From the NCBI GenBank assembly GCA_003222245.1, contig QHVH01000019.1:1-64000 (forward strand): a DNA stretch of 64,000 nucleotides, given 5' to 3'. The notes under the pieces are model-generated. The model worked only from the letters and a program-made list of their open reading frames with translations, made no database searches and was not told where the DNA came from. The translations under genes and the position numbers were made by a program. Below, piece by piece: positions 1 through 9,359 of the stretch. This DNA comes from Blastocatellia bacterium AA13. GTDB lineage: Bacteria > Acidobacteriota > Blastocatellia > UBA7656. Each line of letters opens with the position of its first letter. The stretch's first letter is position 1.

Positions 1-137
1 AGACCGTGATCGGCGGAAGGCTCAAGCAGAGCGGCATGTGGTGGACAGTTCGCGGCGCCAACGCGATCATTCACCTAAGATGCTCTTTGTTGAACAATCG
101 CTATGAAGATCACTGGGACGCTCGCCGCGCCGGCTAG
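1..137 (+). pseudogene. ISKra4-family transposase, C-terminal fragment (cut by window edge)
   Basis: Reading from base 3 gives about 44 codons ending in TAG at 135-137, with the words LKQSGMWWTVRGAN, LRCSLLNN and YEDHWDARRAG. This matches my memory of the C-terminal end of ISKra4-type transposases (LKQSGMFWTVRGANAI...LRC...FEDYWE). The 5' part lies outside the window, so I cannot tell whether the element is intact. It ends about 110 bases before the next gene; no terminal inverted repeat was identified. The call rests on motif recognition only. Confidence 0.72.
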
Positions 138-247
138 CCCCACATTTATGTCGCGCACCCGTTGACCTTCCTCGAATGGATACATCCCGGCCTTTGGCGT
201 AGAATCACCTCGCCAGCACGGACAAGTCCCCCAAGTAGAGGCAAGCA

Positions 248-1516
248 ATGGAACTCCGAAGAGTCGTCGTAACAGGCATGGGCGCAGTCAGCTCGAACGG
301 CATCGGCCGCGAAGCGTTCTGGGAGGCAACCGCCGCCGGCAAAAGCGGAACAGGACCGATAACGCTCTTCGATGCTTCGAAGCTCTCCTGCCGAGTCGCC
401 GCCGAGGTCAAGGACTTCGATTTCGACTGCTACGTCTCAAAGAAGGATAGAGATCGGGTCCAGCGAGCCGTGCCGATGGCTTTCTTCGCCACCGACGAAG
501 CGGCCGCCGACGCCGGGCTTGATTTCGGCTCAATGAATGAGGCCGAACGCGAAAACATCGGAGTGATCATCGGAACGGGAGCGGGAGGCATCGAGTTCGC
601 CGAACGACAGTACAAGCAGTATTACGACCGGGGAGACCACGAGGCGGCATATCGCAAGGTCAGCCCGTATTCGATTGTAGCTTCGTTCGTCGGCATGATC
701 TCGAGCGAGATCAACATGGCTTACAGGATTCACGGGCGCAGCCATGTCATATCCACGGGATGCACCAGCTCGACCGACGCAATGGGCTATGCGCTCAACG
801 CGATCAGGTTGGGTCAGCTTGAAACAGCGATTACCGGAGGCGTGGAAGCCTGCATAACGTTCGGATTGATGACGGCCTTCTGCCGGATGGGAACGGTGAC
901 GACAAAGCACAACGACGAGCCGTCAGCGGCGTCGCGGCCGTTCAACGCGGATCGCGACGGTTTCGTTCTCGGAGAAGGCGCCTGGATTCTAATATTCGAA
1001 GACCTGGAGCGAGCGCAGGCGAGAGGCGCTCACATCTATGCGGAGGTGGCCGGCTACGCATCAACGTGCGATGCATATCATCGCGTTCAGATCGCGCCCA
1101 CCGGCCACGAAGCCGCGCGCGCAATGACGCTCGCTCTTGCCGAGGCGGGCTTGCGGCCCGACGAGGTGGGCTACATCAATCTTCACGGAACGGCTACGAA
1201 GATTAATGACAAGACCGAATCGGCTGCCGTGCGTATAGGATTCGGCGACAGCGCCAAAGAGATTCCGGCCAGTTCTACAAAATCGATGATAGGACATCCG
1301 CAGGGCGCCTCCGGGGCGGCCGGGGCAGTCGCGACGCTGATGGGAATGAAGCATGACTTCGCGCCGCCGACTATCAATTTCTCGGAACCCGATCCCGAAT
1401 GCGACCTCGATTATGTGCCTAACATTGGACGCGCCGTAAAAATCGATACGGCTCTGTGCAACTGCATCGCATTCGGCTCGAAGAACTCCGCGCTCGTTTT
1501 TAAAAAATTGCGCTAA
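248..1516 (+). CDS. Beta-ketoacyl-ACP synthase (FabF/KAS II-like)
   Basis: A 422-residue thiolase-fold condensing enzyme that would elongate an acyl chain on acyl carrier protein with malonyl-ACP in the cytoplasm. The Cys-His-His triad is visible: Cys172 in STGCTSSTDAMG, His313 in NLHGTATK and His350 in SMIGHPQGASGAAG. Length is normal for FabF. The ATG is preceded by AGAGG at 237-241 with a 6-base gap. It is not next to acpP, fabD or fabG, so it may serve a specialised fatty-acid or polyketide-like product instead of the housekeeping cycle. Its 3' end overlaps the convergent membrane protein by 17 bases. The family is clear; the precise substrate is unknown. Confidence 0.9.
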   Translation: MELRRVVVTGMGAVSSNGIGREAFWEATAAGKSGTGPITLFDASKLSCRVAAEVKDFDFDCYVSKKDRDRVQRAVPMAFFATDEAAADAGLDFGSMNEAERENIGVIIGTGAGGIEFAERQYKQYYDRGDHEAAYRKVSPYSIVASFVGMISSEINMAYRIHGRSHVISTGCTSSTDAMGYALNAIRLGQLETAITGGVEACITFGLMTAFCRMGTVTTKHNDEPSAASRPFNADRDGFVLGEGAWILIFEDLERAQARGAHIYAEVAGYASTCDAYHRVQIAPTGHEAARAMTLALAEAGLRPDEVGYINLHGTATKINDKTESAAVRIGFGDSAKEIPASSTKSMIGHPQGASGAAGAVATLMGMKHDFAPPTINFSEPDPECDLDYVPNIGRAVKIDTALCNCIAFGSKNSALVFKKLR

Positions 1517-3167
1517 CCCTGATTGATTTCAATTGATCGCCCGCGACATCCCCTCGCGCGCGCCGCCGTTCCATCGAAGCCAGCGCTATACCTCCGCATA
1601 CGGCGACGAATGCAAAAAGAATGACTACGTATCTCGGCTCTGGATATTCCAGCAGCGACAGCAACGCTATCCTTGGAATAGCGATCAACCCAATCAAAAG
1701 CACATATTTCGTCTCTTTATTTCTAAATAGAACGAGCAGCCCTGCTAAGCCGAGCGCGGTATAGACCCACGTCAGCATCATAAAAAAAGGAAGCCAGAAC
1801 TGCTGGTGTCGCGACCGATCCATCTCCCGCGCCGGGAAGATCGTACCCTCGAATGGATAGTACTGGGCGTGAGGATCAAACCACATCGATACGGCGCGCT
1901 TCAGCGGCACAACAAAATGGCTTCGCAAAGGATGATTGTGAACTCGCTCTTTTGCTATCTCGCCGAATTGCGCATCGATTTCGGAGGTAATCTTAGGCTG
2001 ACCCGGTGCGGGAGCGTCCGCCGCATCTTCATCATCGGGCTCGTCTGAATCAGCGCTGTCCGCGGATTCCTCCGCGCTGTCGGCCGATTTCTCGTCAGCA
2101 GATTTTTCGTTTGCCTTGGACGATTCCGCCGGTGATTGGACGACCGGCGGCTTGGGAGGAATCGACGAAGGCGGGTTGTTGTACTCATTCAGCAGCGTCT
2201 CGACCCGCGCGCGCTCATCGGCTGAGTCAAACGCATAATCAGGAAAGCTCTCGATCTTGATTGGAGTAACACCGAGCGGCCATACCGTGCTTTCAACGTG
2301 CTTCTGATCGACGATCCACGTCAGCGTCCACGCGGTGTAACCATAGGGAAAGAACTGACCGGGCATCGCCGCGTTGGCGGGCGCGATGGGCTGAAACACC
2401 CGGAATACGCGGGCGTTTCTTATCGTCCAGGGCATCAAGGTTATCGCAAACCCAAATGACAGAGCGACGACCCACGCCGAAAGCCTCCGCAGGGCGGGTC
2501 GTGATTCTCTCGCAAGAATTCTCCCGAGCGAGAGCTTATTGAGCTCGACTAATAGAAACGCGCAGCCGAGACCGGCAACAAAGAGCCCGCCTTCCGGTCT
2601 AACCATCGTCAGTAATGCGCCAAGCAGCCCGGTGATAAACCAGCGGATCAAGGAGCTACGCAGGCGATCGGCCTTGAACCCAAGCATGGCGGTTAGCGCG
2701 CACAAGACCGCAAGAAAGATTGCCCACGTTTCCGTCAGTATCGTAGCCGCGTAGATCGCGCCGAACGGACAAACCGCCGCCAGTCCAAGAGCAAACGAGA
2801 ATGCTCGAATTCGCTTTCGCCGGGGCCACGACTCCGGAGCCCAGTTGAAAGCAAGCAGCGCGATCAACCAGCAGGAGCCAGTGTCAATGAAAGCCTGAAC
2901 GATTCGCACCGCCCGGTTGTTATCGATGCCGAATATTTTATAGACGCCCGCAAGAAATAAAGGATAACCAGGCACTCGAATGTAGCTTGAATCGTAGGGC
3001 GGCTGTTCTTCGATCGAATACACGTGCTGCTCAATCACATTCTTAGCGATCTGGGAATACATTCGGCCGTCATTGGGCTCATCGTTGGCGAGCTTCAAGG
3101 CGAGAAACAACCGAAAACCGAGCGCAACGCCGGTGAGGATTACTGCCGCGATCACATATCTTTTCAT
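1500..3167 (-). CDS. Polytopic ArnT/PMT-like glycosyltransferase (GT39/GT83-type), copy 1
   Basis: About 555 residues with an N-terminal membrane segment, an acidic motif after it (NDEPNDGRMYSQIA) resembling the catalytic acidic residues of lipid-phosphosugar transferases, and many further hydrophobic segments. Such proteins move a sugar from a polyprenyl carrier to a periplasmic acceptor. Between residues of roughly 330 and 390 lies a highly acidic low-complexity loop rich in Ser, Asp and Glu (repeats of KSADEKSAD and ESADSADSD). An in-frame GTG lies 9 bases upstream (3176), but the ATG at 3167 gives the MKR start shared with the paralog at 3225-4802. The two are tandem duplicates. Family assignment is by overall pattern, so substrate and exact GT family are uncertain. 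Confidence 0.72.
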   Translation of the reverse strand: MKRYVIAAVILTGVALGFRLFLALKLANDEPNDGRMYSQIAKNVIEQHVYSIEEQPPYDSSYIRVPGYPLFLAGVYKIFGIDNNRAVRIVQAFIDTGSCWLIALLAFNWAPESWPRRKRIRAFSFALGLAAVCPFGAIYAATILTETWAIFLAVLCALTAMLGFKADRLRSSLIRWFITGLLGALLTMVRPEGGLFVAGLGCAFLLVELNKLSLGRILARESRPALRRLSAWVVALSFGFAITLMPWTIRNARVFRVFQPIAPANAAMPGQFFPYGYTAWTLTWIVDQKHVESTVWPLGVTPIKIESFPDYAFDSADERARVETLLNEYNNPPSSIPPKPPVVQSPAESSKANEKSADEKSADSAEESADSADSDEPDDEDAADAPAPGQPKITSEIDAQFGEIAKERVHNHPLRSHFVVPLKRAVSMWFDPHAQYYPFEGTIFPAREMDRSRHQQFWLPFFMMLTWVYTALGLAGLLVLFRNKETKYVLLIGLIAIPRIALLSLLEYPEPRYVVILFAFVAVCGGIALASMERRRARGDVAGDQLKSIRVSAIF

Positions 3168-3224
3168 TAGGGCCACGATACAAGTCGTCTAGTTTCGAAG
3201 TCGTTTCGATCAACAAACGGCGGT

Positions 3225-4802
3225 TCAGGTTCGAGCGCGGCGTCGCCGGAAATTAAACCTCCAGAGCTTCCGCCACTGAATTCCAGCGATCGCGAGGCCG
3301 CCTGCCGCCGTGACGAATGGAAAAAACTCGACGGTGTAGCGAACCTCCGGATGCTCCTGCCACGCCAGGAATGCAAGCCTCGGCACAATCAAAAGCGTCA
3401 ACATCAGCAGCCATATTCGAGCGCTCTTATACCGCAGCAATATCCATCCTCCAACGGCGCCAAGCGCAGTATAGATCCAGAGGACAAAAAGAAATGCCGG
3501 AAGCCAGTAGTGCTGCTTCTTGTCGAAATCGAGATCCGAAGTCGGAAAGAGGTCGCCCTGAAACGGATAATATTGCGTGTGAGTATCAAACCACATCAGG
3601 AACGCTCGCCGAACGGGGGTCGTCACGTAGTAACGGAACCGATGCCGTTCAATTCGCTCGCGCGCGATCTCGCCGAATGCAGCATCGATCTCTCTGGTCA
3701 TCTGATAGCCTTTGAACTCTTCGCCGGTGAAGTCGTCATTCGGTGACTCGATCTGGCCGATGTCCCCATCTTCTCCGGACTCACGCTCTTCCTGCGGTAT
3801 AGGATTTGGAGGGTGGTTATACTGCCCGTAGAGCTCGGTCACCCGCTCGCGTTCGTCGGGCGAATCAAACGCATATTCGGGGGCTTGATCGACCTCTATC
3901 GGATAAGCATTCAGTCCGTCTTCGAATACGATTACGTATTGCTCGCGATCTACCCACGTTCGCAGCCATGCGATGTATCCGGTCGGCACCCACTCATTCG
4001 GATTGTTGGCGGCTGGAGGCGCGAGAGGTTGAAAAACCCCGAACACACGCGCGTTCCTGATCGTCCAGGGCGCCAGCACACAGGCCAGGCAGAGCGCCAG
4101 AATCGCGGGATAGACAAGTCCGCGCACGAGCACCGCTCGACTCTCCGAGCGCTGTCCTTCGCGTTTCGCGCGGCGAGCTCTCACAAGACTAACAAGCCCA
4201 AACGCGGCCGCCGCGGCTGCGGGAAATATGCCGCAGTCGGGCCGAACCATCGCAGCGAGCCCTCCCAGAATTCCAGCGCACGCCCATAGTCGCCGCGGTC
4301 TCGGAGATCTAGTTGCCAGGGCCGCCGCCAAAACGCTGCTCGTAGAAAGAAACATCGCGGTGACTTCGGTCATCACAGTGGAAACATACACAGCGGTAAA
4401 CGGGCAGATTGCTCCAAGCGTGAGCGCCGATATTAGCGCCGTCCTCCGGCGTTCGGCGGGCCATTCGAGCGGAGCCCACGCCAGCGCGAGCAATCCGATC
4501 AACCAGGTCGTTGCCGTGTCGATGAGAATCTGAATGGTATGAAGCGCGGTCTTATTGTCGCTTCCGAAGACTCGGTAGATTCCCGCGAGCAGTAGAGGAT
4601 AGCCCGGTACTCGGGACAAAGTGGGATTGTAAGGTTCTTCTTCGTTGCCGGAATATCCGTGATGATCGATCAGGTTTTGAGCGATGAGAGAGTAGAATTT
4701 TCCATCGCCCTCGTCCTCGCTGGTAAGCTTCGAAGCAAGAAATATCCGGAACCCGATGGCAATCAGGGTAATCAGAACGGCGATTAATATCTGCCTCTTC
4801 AT
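3225..4802 (-). CDS. Polytopic ArnT/PMT-like glycosyltransferase (GT39/GT83-type), copy 2
   Basis: A paralog of the downstream minus-strand gene, sharing the N-terminal membrane segment, the acidic motif (SEDEGDGKFYSLIAQN), the RVPGYPLLLAGIYRVFG block, the LAPWTIRNARVFGVFQPLAP block and a C-terminal YTALGAVGG membrane region. The acidic repeat loop of copy 1 is replaced by a shorter acidic stretch (EERESGEDGDIGQIESPNDD). An upstream in-frame ATG at 4853 exists, but the start at 4802 aligns with the other copy. No good ribosome binding site is visible for either. The 57-base gap and same strand suggest co-transcription with copy 1. Likely envelope or exopolysaccharide glycosylation, fitting the polysaccharide synthase that follows divergently; substrate unknown. 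Confidence 0.72.
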   Translation of the reverse strand: MKRQILIAVLITLIAIGFRIFLASKLTSEDEGDGKFYSLIAQNLIDHHGYSGNEEEPYNPTLSRVPGYPLLLAGIYRVFGSDNKTALHTIQILIDTATTWLIGLLALAWAPLEWPAERRRTALISALTLGAICPFTAVYVSTVMTEVTAMFLSTSSVLAAALATRSPRPRRLWACAGILGGLAAMVRPDCGIFPAAAAAAFGLVSLVRARRAKREGQRSESRAVLVRGLVYPAILALCLACVLAPWTIRNARVFGVFQPLAPPAANNPNEWVPTGYIAWLRTWVDREQYVIVFEDGLNAYPIEVDQAPEYAFDSPDERERVTELYGQYNHPPNPIPQEERESGEDGDIGQIESPNDDFTGEEFKGYQMTREIDAAFGEIARERIERHRFRYYVTTPVRRAFLMWFDTHTQYYPFQGDLFPTSDLDFDKKQHYWLPAFLFVLWIYTALGAVGGWILLRYKSARIWLLMLTLLIVPRLAFLAWQEHPEVRYTVEFFPFVTAAGGLAIAGIQWRKLWRFNFRRRRART

Positions 4803-4973
4803 ACGACGAGGTTTGGATGTTCTATCGGGCGAAAGTCGGTGTATTATATTCAATCGGCGAGCGCTTGAACGAAGATTTCTTACAGGCTTGAATATCCTCT
4901 ACAAGCGGCGCCAGTCTAATTGCCATACCGGAGGTTGCGTCGTCCGCTCACAGAGATACGCTCGCAGAGTTAA

Positions 4974-7900
4974 ATGAGAAACAACCGGGAAGTCCCTGTA
5001 TTCTTTGATCCGGATCATAAGCGCTGGCCGCGATTGCGGCGAGGAGTCTTTCTCACCGGCCTCGCGCTCTCAATTCTATTCGGATTGCTGATCGTCAGCA
5101 TCCTCATCAATCCCAAGCTGCCCGACCTCAACCTTCCGCAATCGAGCATTCTTCCGAATGGGGGCCATGCGACCGCGCCTCCTCTGCCTGACAAGTTCCT
5201 GACACCGCGCCAACGGCTTCTACACGAGGCCAAGCAGCGGCTCGAGTTCGAGCGCAGCCGGCGGCTGTACGAGCTTCGTCATCAAGACGCGCCCCGTATA
5301 GTCTCGGACGATCGCCTCGATTTCGGATTCTATGTCAACTGGGACGAGTCGAGCATGAGCTCGCTCAAAGAGAACATCAACAATCTCGACGTACTCATAG
5401 CAGAGTTTTACAGCCTTCAGGATGCGGACGGCACGCTCCACGAAAACGATCCGGAACGCCAAAAACTGGTGCTTGATTATGTTCGAGCCAGAGCGCCGAA
5501 GCTTCCCGTGTTCGCGCTCGTCAACAATTTCTACGCTCTGAGCACAAAAGGGGCGAGCGTCCAGGATAAGGGAAAATGGGAGGCCGAAAAACTCAAGGCG
5601 ATGCTCGACAATCCCCGCGCCCGCGCGAATTGCATTCAACAACTCCTCGACTTTGCAAGGGAGGAAAGATTTGCGGGCATCAGCATCGACTTCGAAAGTG
5701 TGCTGGACGAAGCACAGGCCGGCCTGAATCAATTCGTCACGGAGCTTGCGATCGCTCTTCACAAGGAAGGGCTCGAGCTCTCGGTCAACGTTCCAGCAAA
5801 CAATGATTCGTTCGATTATCGAAGGCTTTCCACCGACGTCGATTATCTTATTTTGATGGCGTACGACGAACATTATTCGGGCAGCAAGCCCGGTCCGATT
5901 GCCGGGCTGGATTGGTTCGAAGAAGTGCTCCATACGCGGCAAAACGACGTTCCGGCGTCGAAGATGGTCATAGCAATCGGCAACTACGCGTACGACTGGG
6001 CCGGAAACGGCGAGCCCACGGTAAAGACCTTTGAAGAGGCAATACTGACGGCCAAGGAATCGTCCGACGAGGAAACCAGAGTGGATATCGAGATGAGCCC
6101 CGGCTCGCTGAATCCAACGTTCAAGTACGAGGAAAATGAAGGAGAGGTGCACGAGGTATGGATGTTGGACGCCGTCACCGCGTTCAATCAGATGGCCATT
6201 GCAAGACCTTTTGCGCCTCGTGGAGTCGCATTGTGGAGGATGGGCGCCGAAGATCCGTCGATATGGACCTTCTTCGGGCACGACGAGCCTCTCGGCAGTG
6301 AGGCAGCGGCAAAACTGAGCGCGGTGAGATATGGCTACGGACTCGACTACGAGCTCAACGGCGATATTCTCAAGATTCGAGAGAAGCCAAAAGAAGGGAG
6401 CCGTGAAATAGGCTATGACCCGGAACGCGGACTGATAACCTCGATTAAGTTCAACGAGTTTCCGTCGCCATATGTCATAGCGCGATACGGCGCCGTGCCG
6501 AATAAAATCGCCCTTACATTCGACGACGGCCCCGATCCTCAATACACGCCGGAGATCCTAGACATACTCAAGAAAGCGAATTGCCCCGCTACGTTTTTTG
6601 TCGTCGGCTTGAACGGTGAACAGAACCCGAACCTGCTGAAACGCGAGGTCAACGAAGGGCACGACATAGGCAATCACACATTCACCCATCCGAACATCGC
6701 GGACATCTCCGATACTCAGTTCGGCCTTGAGCTTCGCGCAACCCAAGTTCTTTTTGAAAGCGTAATCGGCAGAAGGTCGCACCTGTTCCGGCCGCCGTTC
6801 GCCGAAGATTCCGAACCTAACACACCGGATGAGGTGAAGCCGTTGGAGCTTGTGACCGACCGCGGCTATCTCACCGTCGGCATGCTTATTGATCCCGGCG
6901 ACTGGAAGCGGCCGGGAGCTCAGGAGATCATCGACCAGACTATCGCGAAGGCCAAGAACGGCGACGGCAACGTAGTGTTGTTGCATGATTCCGGCGGAGA
7001 CAGATCGCAGACCATTGAGGCGCTGCCGGAATTAATCGCGCGCCTGCGCGCGGAAGGCTTCGAGCTCGTCACGATTTCACAGCTTCTCGGAAAATCTCGC
7101 GACGAGATAATGCCTCCCATTCCGCCGGATCGCGCGTGGCAGGCGTGGGCCGGATGGGCTGCGTTTGGAACGCTCAACGGCGCCATCATCGTCCTGCACG
7201 TCCTGTTTCTAACCGGCATCCTTCTCGGAATCGGAAGACTGCTCTTTATCGGAGCGCTCGCCATTGTCGAACGATGGCGAGAGCGCCACGCACATTACGA
7301 TCCGGGCTATTCACCAAGCGTCGCCGTTATCGTGCCTGCGTTCAACGAAGAGACTGTAATCGTGCAGACTATCACTTCGTTGTTGGCCTCCGGCCATCCA
7401 CCGGGCTTTGAAATCATTGTCGTCGATGATGGATCGGTTGACGGTACTTTCGAGCGTGCGCGACAGGCGTTTCAAGACGAGCCTCGCGTGCGGCTCTTCA
7501 GAAAGCACAATTCAGGAAAGCCGGATGCACTCAATTTCGGGGTCGCCAACACCGACGCCGAGATAATAGTCACCCTCGACGCCGATACCGTCTTTGCGCG
7601 CGATACGATTAGCAAGCTGGTGCGGCATTTCTGCAATCCAAAGATCGGAGCCGTCGCGGGCAATGCGAAAGTCGGAAACCGAATCAACCTGCTCACCCGC
7701 TGGCAGGCCCTCGAATACGTGACGAGCCAGAACCTCGATCGCCGCGCATTCAATACCCTGAACTGCATTACCGTGGTGCCCGGCGCGGTCGGAGCCTGGC
7801 GGCGCGAACTGGTACTGCGAGTCGGCGGCTTCAATCATTTCACTCTTGCCGAAGACGCCGACCTGACGATGGCCATCCTGAAATTGGGCTATTCGATCGC

Positions 7901-8438
7901 CTACGAAGATGAAGCGATAGGACTGACAGAAGCGCCGGACACGGTTCGAGGTTTTATCCGCCAGCGCTATCGCTGGATGTACGGGACGCTTCAGGCTGCC
8001 TGGCGGCACGCGGACGCGCTGTTTCGGCCGAGGTTCGGCTCGCTTGGTTTTGTCGCGCTGCCGAATATTTTTATCTTCCAGGTATTCTTTCCGTTGATCT
8101 CGCCGGCTATGGATCTCTTGATGCTGGTGACGCTGGTGCTTGCGGGCGTAAACAAGCTCTATCATCCGAACGAGTACACTCCTGATTCACTTTGGCGAGT
8201 CCTGTTCTACTACGCGTTGTTTGTCGCGGTTGATTTTATGGCGGCGGCCCTGGCGTTTTTCCTCGAGCCCAAGGAAAATAAGCGGCTCCTTGTGTGGCTC
8301 TTCTGGCAGCGCTTCTTTTACCGGCAGTTGATGTACTACGTGGCCATCAAGTCTACACTCGCATCGCTCCAGGGAATATCGGTCGGATGGAACAAGGTCG
8401 AGCGAAAAGCGACGGTGAAACAGGTAGCAAGTGATTAG
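4974..8438 (+). CDS. Trifunctional GH18 / NodB deacetylase / GT2 polysaccharide synthase
   Basis: An 1154-residue membrane protein with three carbohydrate modules. After an N-terminal membrane segment (about 25-45), residues 110-450 form a YaaH-like GH18 domain with AGISIDFES near 235-242 and MAYDEHYSGSKPGPIA. Residues about 500-730 form a NodB/CE4 deacetylase: TFDDGPD near 515, HDIGNHTFTH near 565, RPPF and LLHDSGG. After another membrane segment, residues about 780-1050 form a processive GT2: VVDDGS near 817, LDADT near 868, AEDAD near 959 and RQRYRW near 996, followed by C-terminal membrane helices. It would polymerise an N-acetylhexosamine glycan at the inner membrane, with deacetylation and trimming outside. 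The GH18 motif keeps the last Asp and the Glu but lacks the first two Asp of DGxDxDxE, as in the YaaH branch. The polymer is unknown. Confidence 0.88.
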   Translation: MRNNREVPVFFDPDHKRWPRLRRGVFLTGLALSILFGLLIVSILINPKLPDLNLPQSSILPNGGHATAPPLPDKFLTPRQRLLHEAKQRLEFERSRRLYELRHQDAPRIVSDDRLDFGFYVNWDESSMSSLKENINNLDVLIAEFYSLQDADGTLHENDPERQKLVLDYVRARAPKLPVFALVNNFYALSTKGASVQDKGKWEAEKLKAMLDNPRARANCIQQLLDFAREERFAGISIDFESVLDEAQAGLNQFVTELAIALHKEGLELSVNVPANNDSFDYRRLSTDVDYLILMAYDEHYSGSKPGPIAGLDWFEEVLHTRQNDVPASKMVIAIGNYAYDWAGNGEPTVKTFEEAILTAKESSDEETRVDIEMSPGSLNPTFKYEENEGEVHEVWMLDAVTAFNQMAIARPFAPRGVALWRMGAEDPSIWTFFGHDEPLGSEAAAKLSAVRYGYGLDYELNGDILKIREKPKEGSREIGYDPERGLITSIKFNEFPSPYVIARYGAVPNKIALTFDDGPDPQYTPEILDILKKANCPATFFVVGLNGEQNPNLLKREVNEGHDIGNHTFTHPNIADISDTQFGLELRATQVLFESVIGRRSHLFRPPFAEDSEPNTPDEVKPLELVTDRGYLTVGMLIDPGDWKRPGAQEIIDQTIAKAKNGDGNVVLLHDSGGDRSQTIEALPELIARLRAEGFELVTISQLLGKSRDEIMPPIPPDRAWQAWAGWAAFGTLNGAIIVLHVLFLTGILLGIGRLLFIGALAIVERWRERHAHYDPGYSPSVAVIVPAFNEETVIVQTITSLLASGHPPGFEIIVVDDGSVDGTFERARQAFQDEPRVRLFRKHNSGKPDALNFGVANTDAEIIVTLDADTVFARDTISKLVRHFCNPKIGAVAGNAKVGNRINLLTRWQALEYVTSQNLDRRAFNTLNCITVVPGAVGAWRRELVLRVGGFNHFTLAEDADLTMAILKLGYSIAYEDEAIGLTEAPDTVRGFIRQRYRWMYGTLQAAWRHADALFRPRFGSLGFVALPNIFIFQVFFPLISPAMDLLMLVTLVLAGVNKLYHPNEYTPDSLWRVLFYYALFVAVDFMAAALAFFLEPKENKRLLVWLFWQRFFYRQLMYYVAIKSTLASLQGISVGWNKVERKATVKQVASD

Positions 8439-8513
8439 CTGTTAGGTCGGATGTTAGCGGTCAGCTTTCAGCAATGAGTGATCAGTTTTCAGGTTAGCAA
8501 TTGGTTCCGTTGA

Positions 8514-9275
8514 ATGGACGAAACCCTCGTAGTCACCAGCAGAAACAATGACATCTTGACGGTTACGCTGAATCGTCCGTCTAAGAGCAACTCGCTGAAT
8601 CCGGAGCTCGTCAGTGTGTTGACGAGTTGCTTCGAGAGCTCCGCAGCGGATCTCTCGTTAAAGGTCGTTGTAATCACGGGCGCCGGAAAAACATTTTGCG
8701 CCGGCCTTGATCTCGATCTGTTGTTGAGTTGGAGTATCGAGGAGAAACTCGATCATCTTGATAAGGTCACGTCCCTCTACAGCCTGATCTGGAACCTGCC
8801 TCAACCGGTCATAGCCGCGGTTAACGGTCCTGCCATTGCGGGAGGCTTCGATCTTGCAGCCTTTTGCGACGTCAGGCTCGCCGCGTCCGAAGCCGTATTC
8901 GGCCAGGCCGAAATCAACATCGGGCTTACGCAGATAATTCATCCGCTGTACAAATCTATCGGCCTCGCGCACGCCAAAGAGATGGCGTTGACAGGTCGAA
9001 GCATAACGTCCGAAGAAGCTTGCCGAATTGGATTAGTCAATCACGTCTATCCCTCGAATGAACTGATGCGGCGCGCAATGGAAATGGCGGAAACGATGGC
9101 GTCAAAACCAAGAACGGCATTATTCGAGACGAAGCGGCTAACCCGAGCCTTGATCGATCTGGATACAGCCGCCGCAATGGAGACGATCAGAAGCAGCTTC
9201 AGGCGCTGCCTCGAATCGGAAGAGCACCAGCGGAGCGTCGCCGCGGTATTTGAAAAACTAAGGAAGGGTAGGTAG
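8514..9275 (+). CDS. Enoyl-CoA hydratase/isomerase family protein (crotonase)
   Basis: 253 residues, the usual crotonase length. The two oxyanion-hole stretches are visible: ITGAGKTFCAGLDL and NGPAIAGGFDLAAFCDVRLAA. The first glutamate position of classic enoyl-CoA hydratases is not obvious: the second block has GGFDLA where GGxxEL would be expected. A glutamate follows in GQAEINIGL. The exact reaction (hydration, isomerisation or thioester hydrolysis) therefore cannot be told. It acts on a CoA thioester in the cytoplasm. It follows the polysaccharide synthase by 75 bases of repetitive spacer and has a weak ribosome binding site, so it is probably a separate unit. Confidence 0.85.
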   Translation: MDETLVVTSRNNDILTVTLNRPSKSNSLNPELVSVLTSCFESSAADLSLKVVVITGAGKTFCAGLDLDLLLSWSIEEKLDHLDKVTSLYSLIWNLPQPVIAAVNGPAIAGGFDLAAFCDVRLAASEAVFGQAEINIGLTQIIHPLYKSIGLAHAKEMALTGRSITSEEACRIGLVNHVYPSNELMRRAMEMAETMASKPRTALFETKRLTRALIDLDTAAAMETIRSSFRRCLESEEHQRSVAAVFEKLRKGR

Positions 9276-9359
9276 CTTTTAGTCTCCAGTTTTTGCCGCT
9301 GGCGCGCATGGAGCTTATGCCTACACCCGACACCTGGAACCTAATCATAGGAGACTTCG

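Noticed and set aside
5220-6542. 440-codon minus-strand frame inside the polysaccharide synthase gene
   Set aside because: Antisense shadow of the GH18/deacetylase modules, a by-product of codon bias.
8439-8513. TCAGCTTTCAGC-like spacer repeats, also near 59148
   Set aside because: Similar words (AGCGGTCAGCT) appear in two intergenic gaps but are too degenerate and short to define an element from this window.
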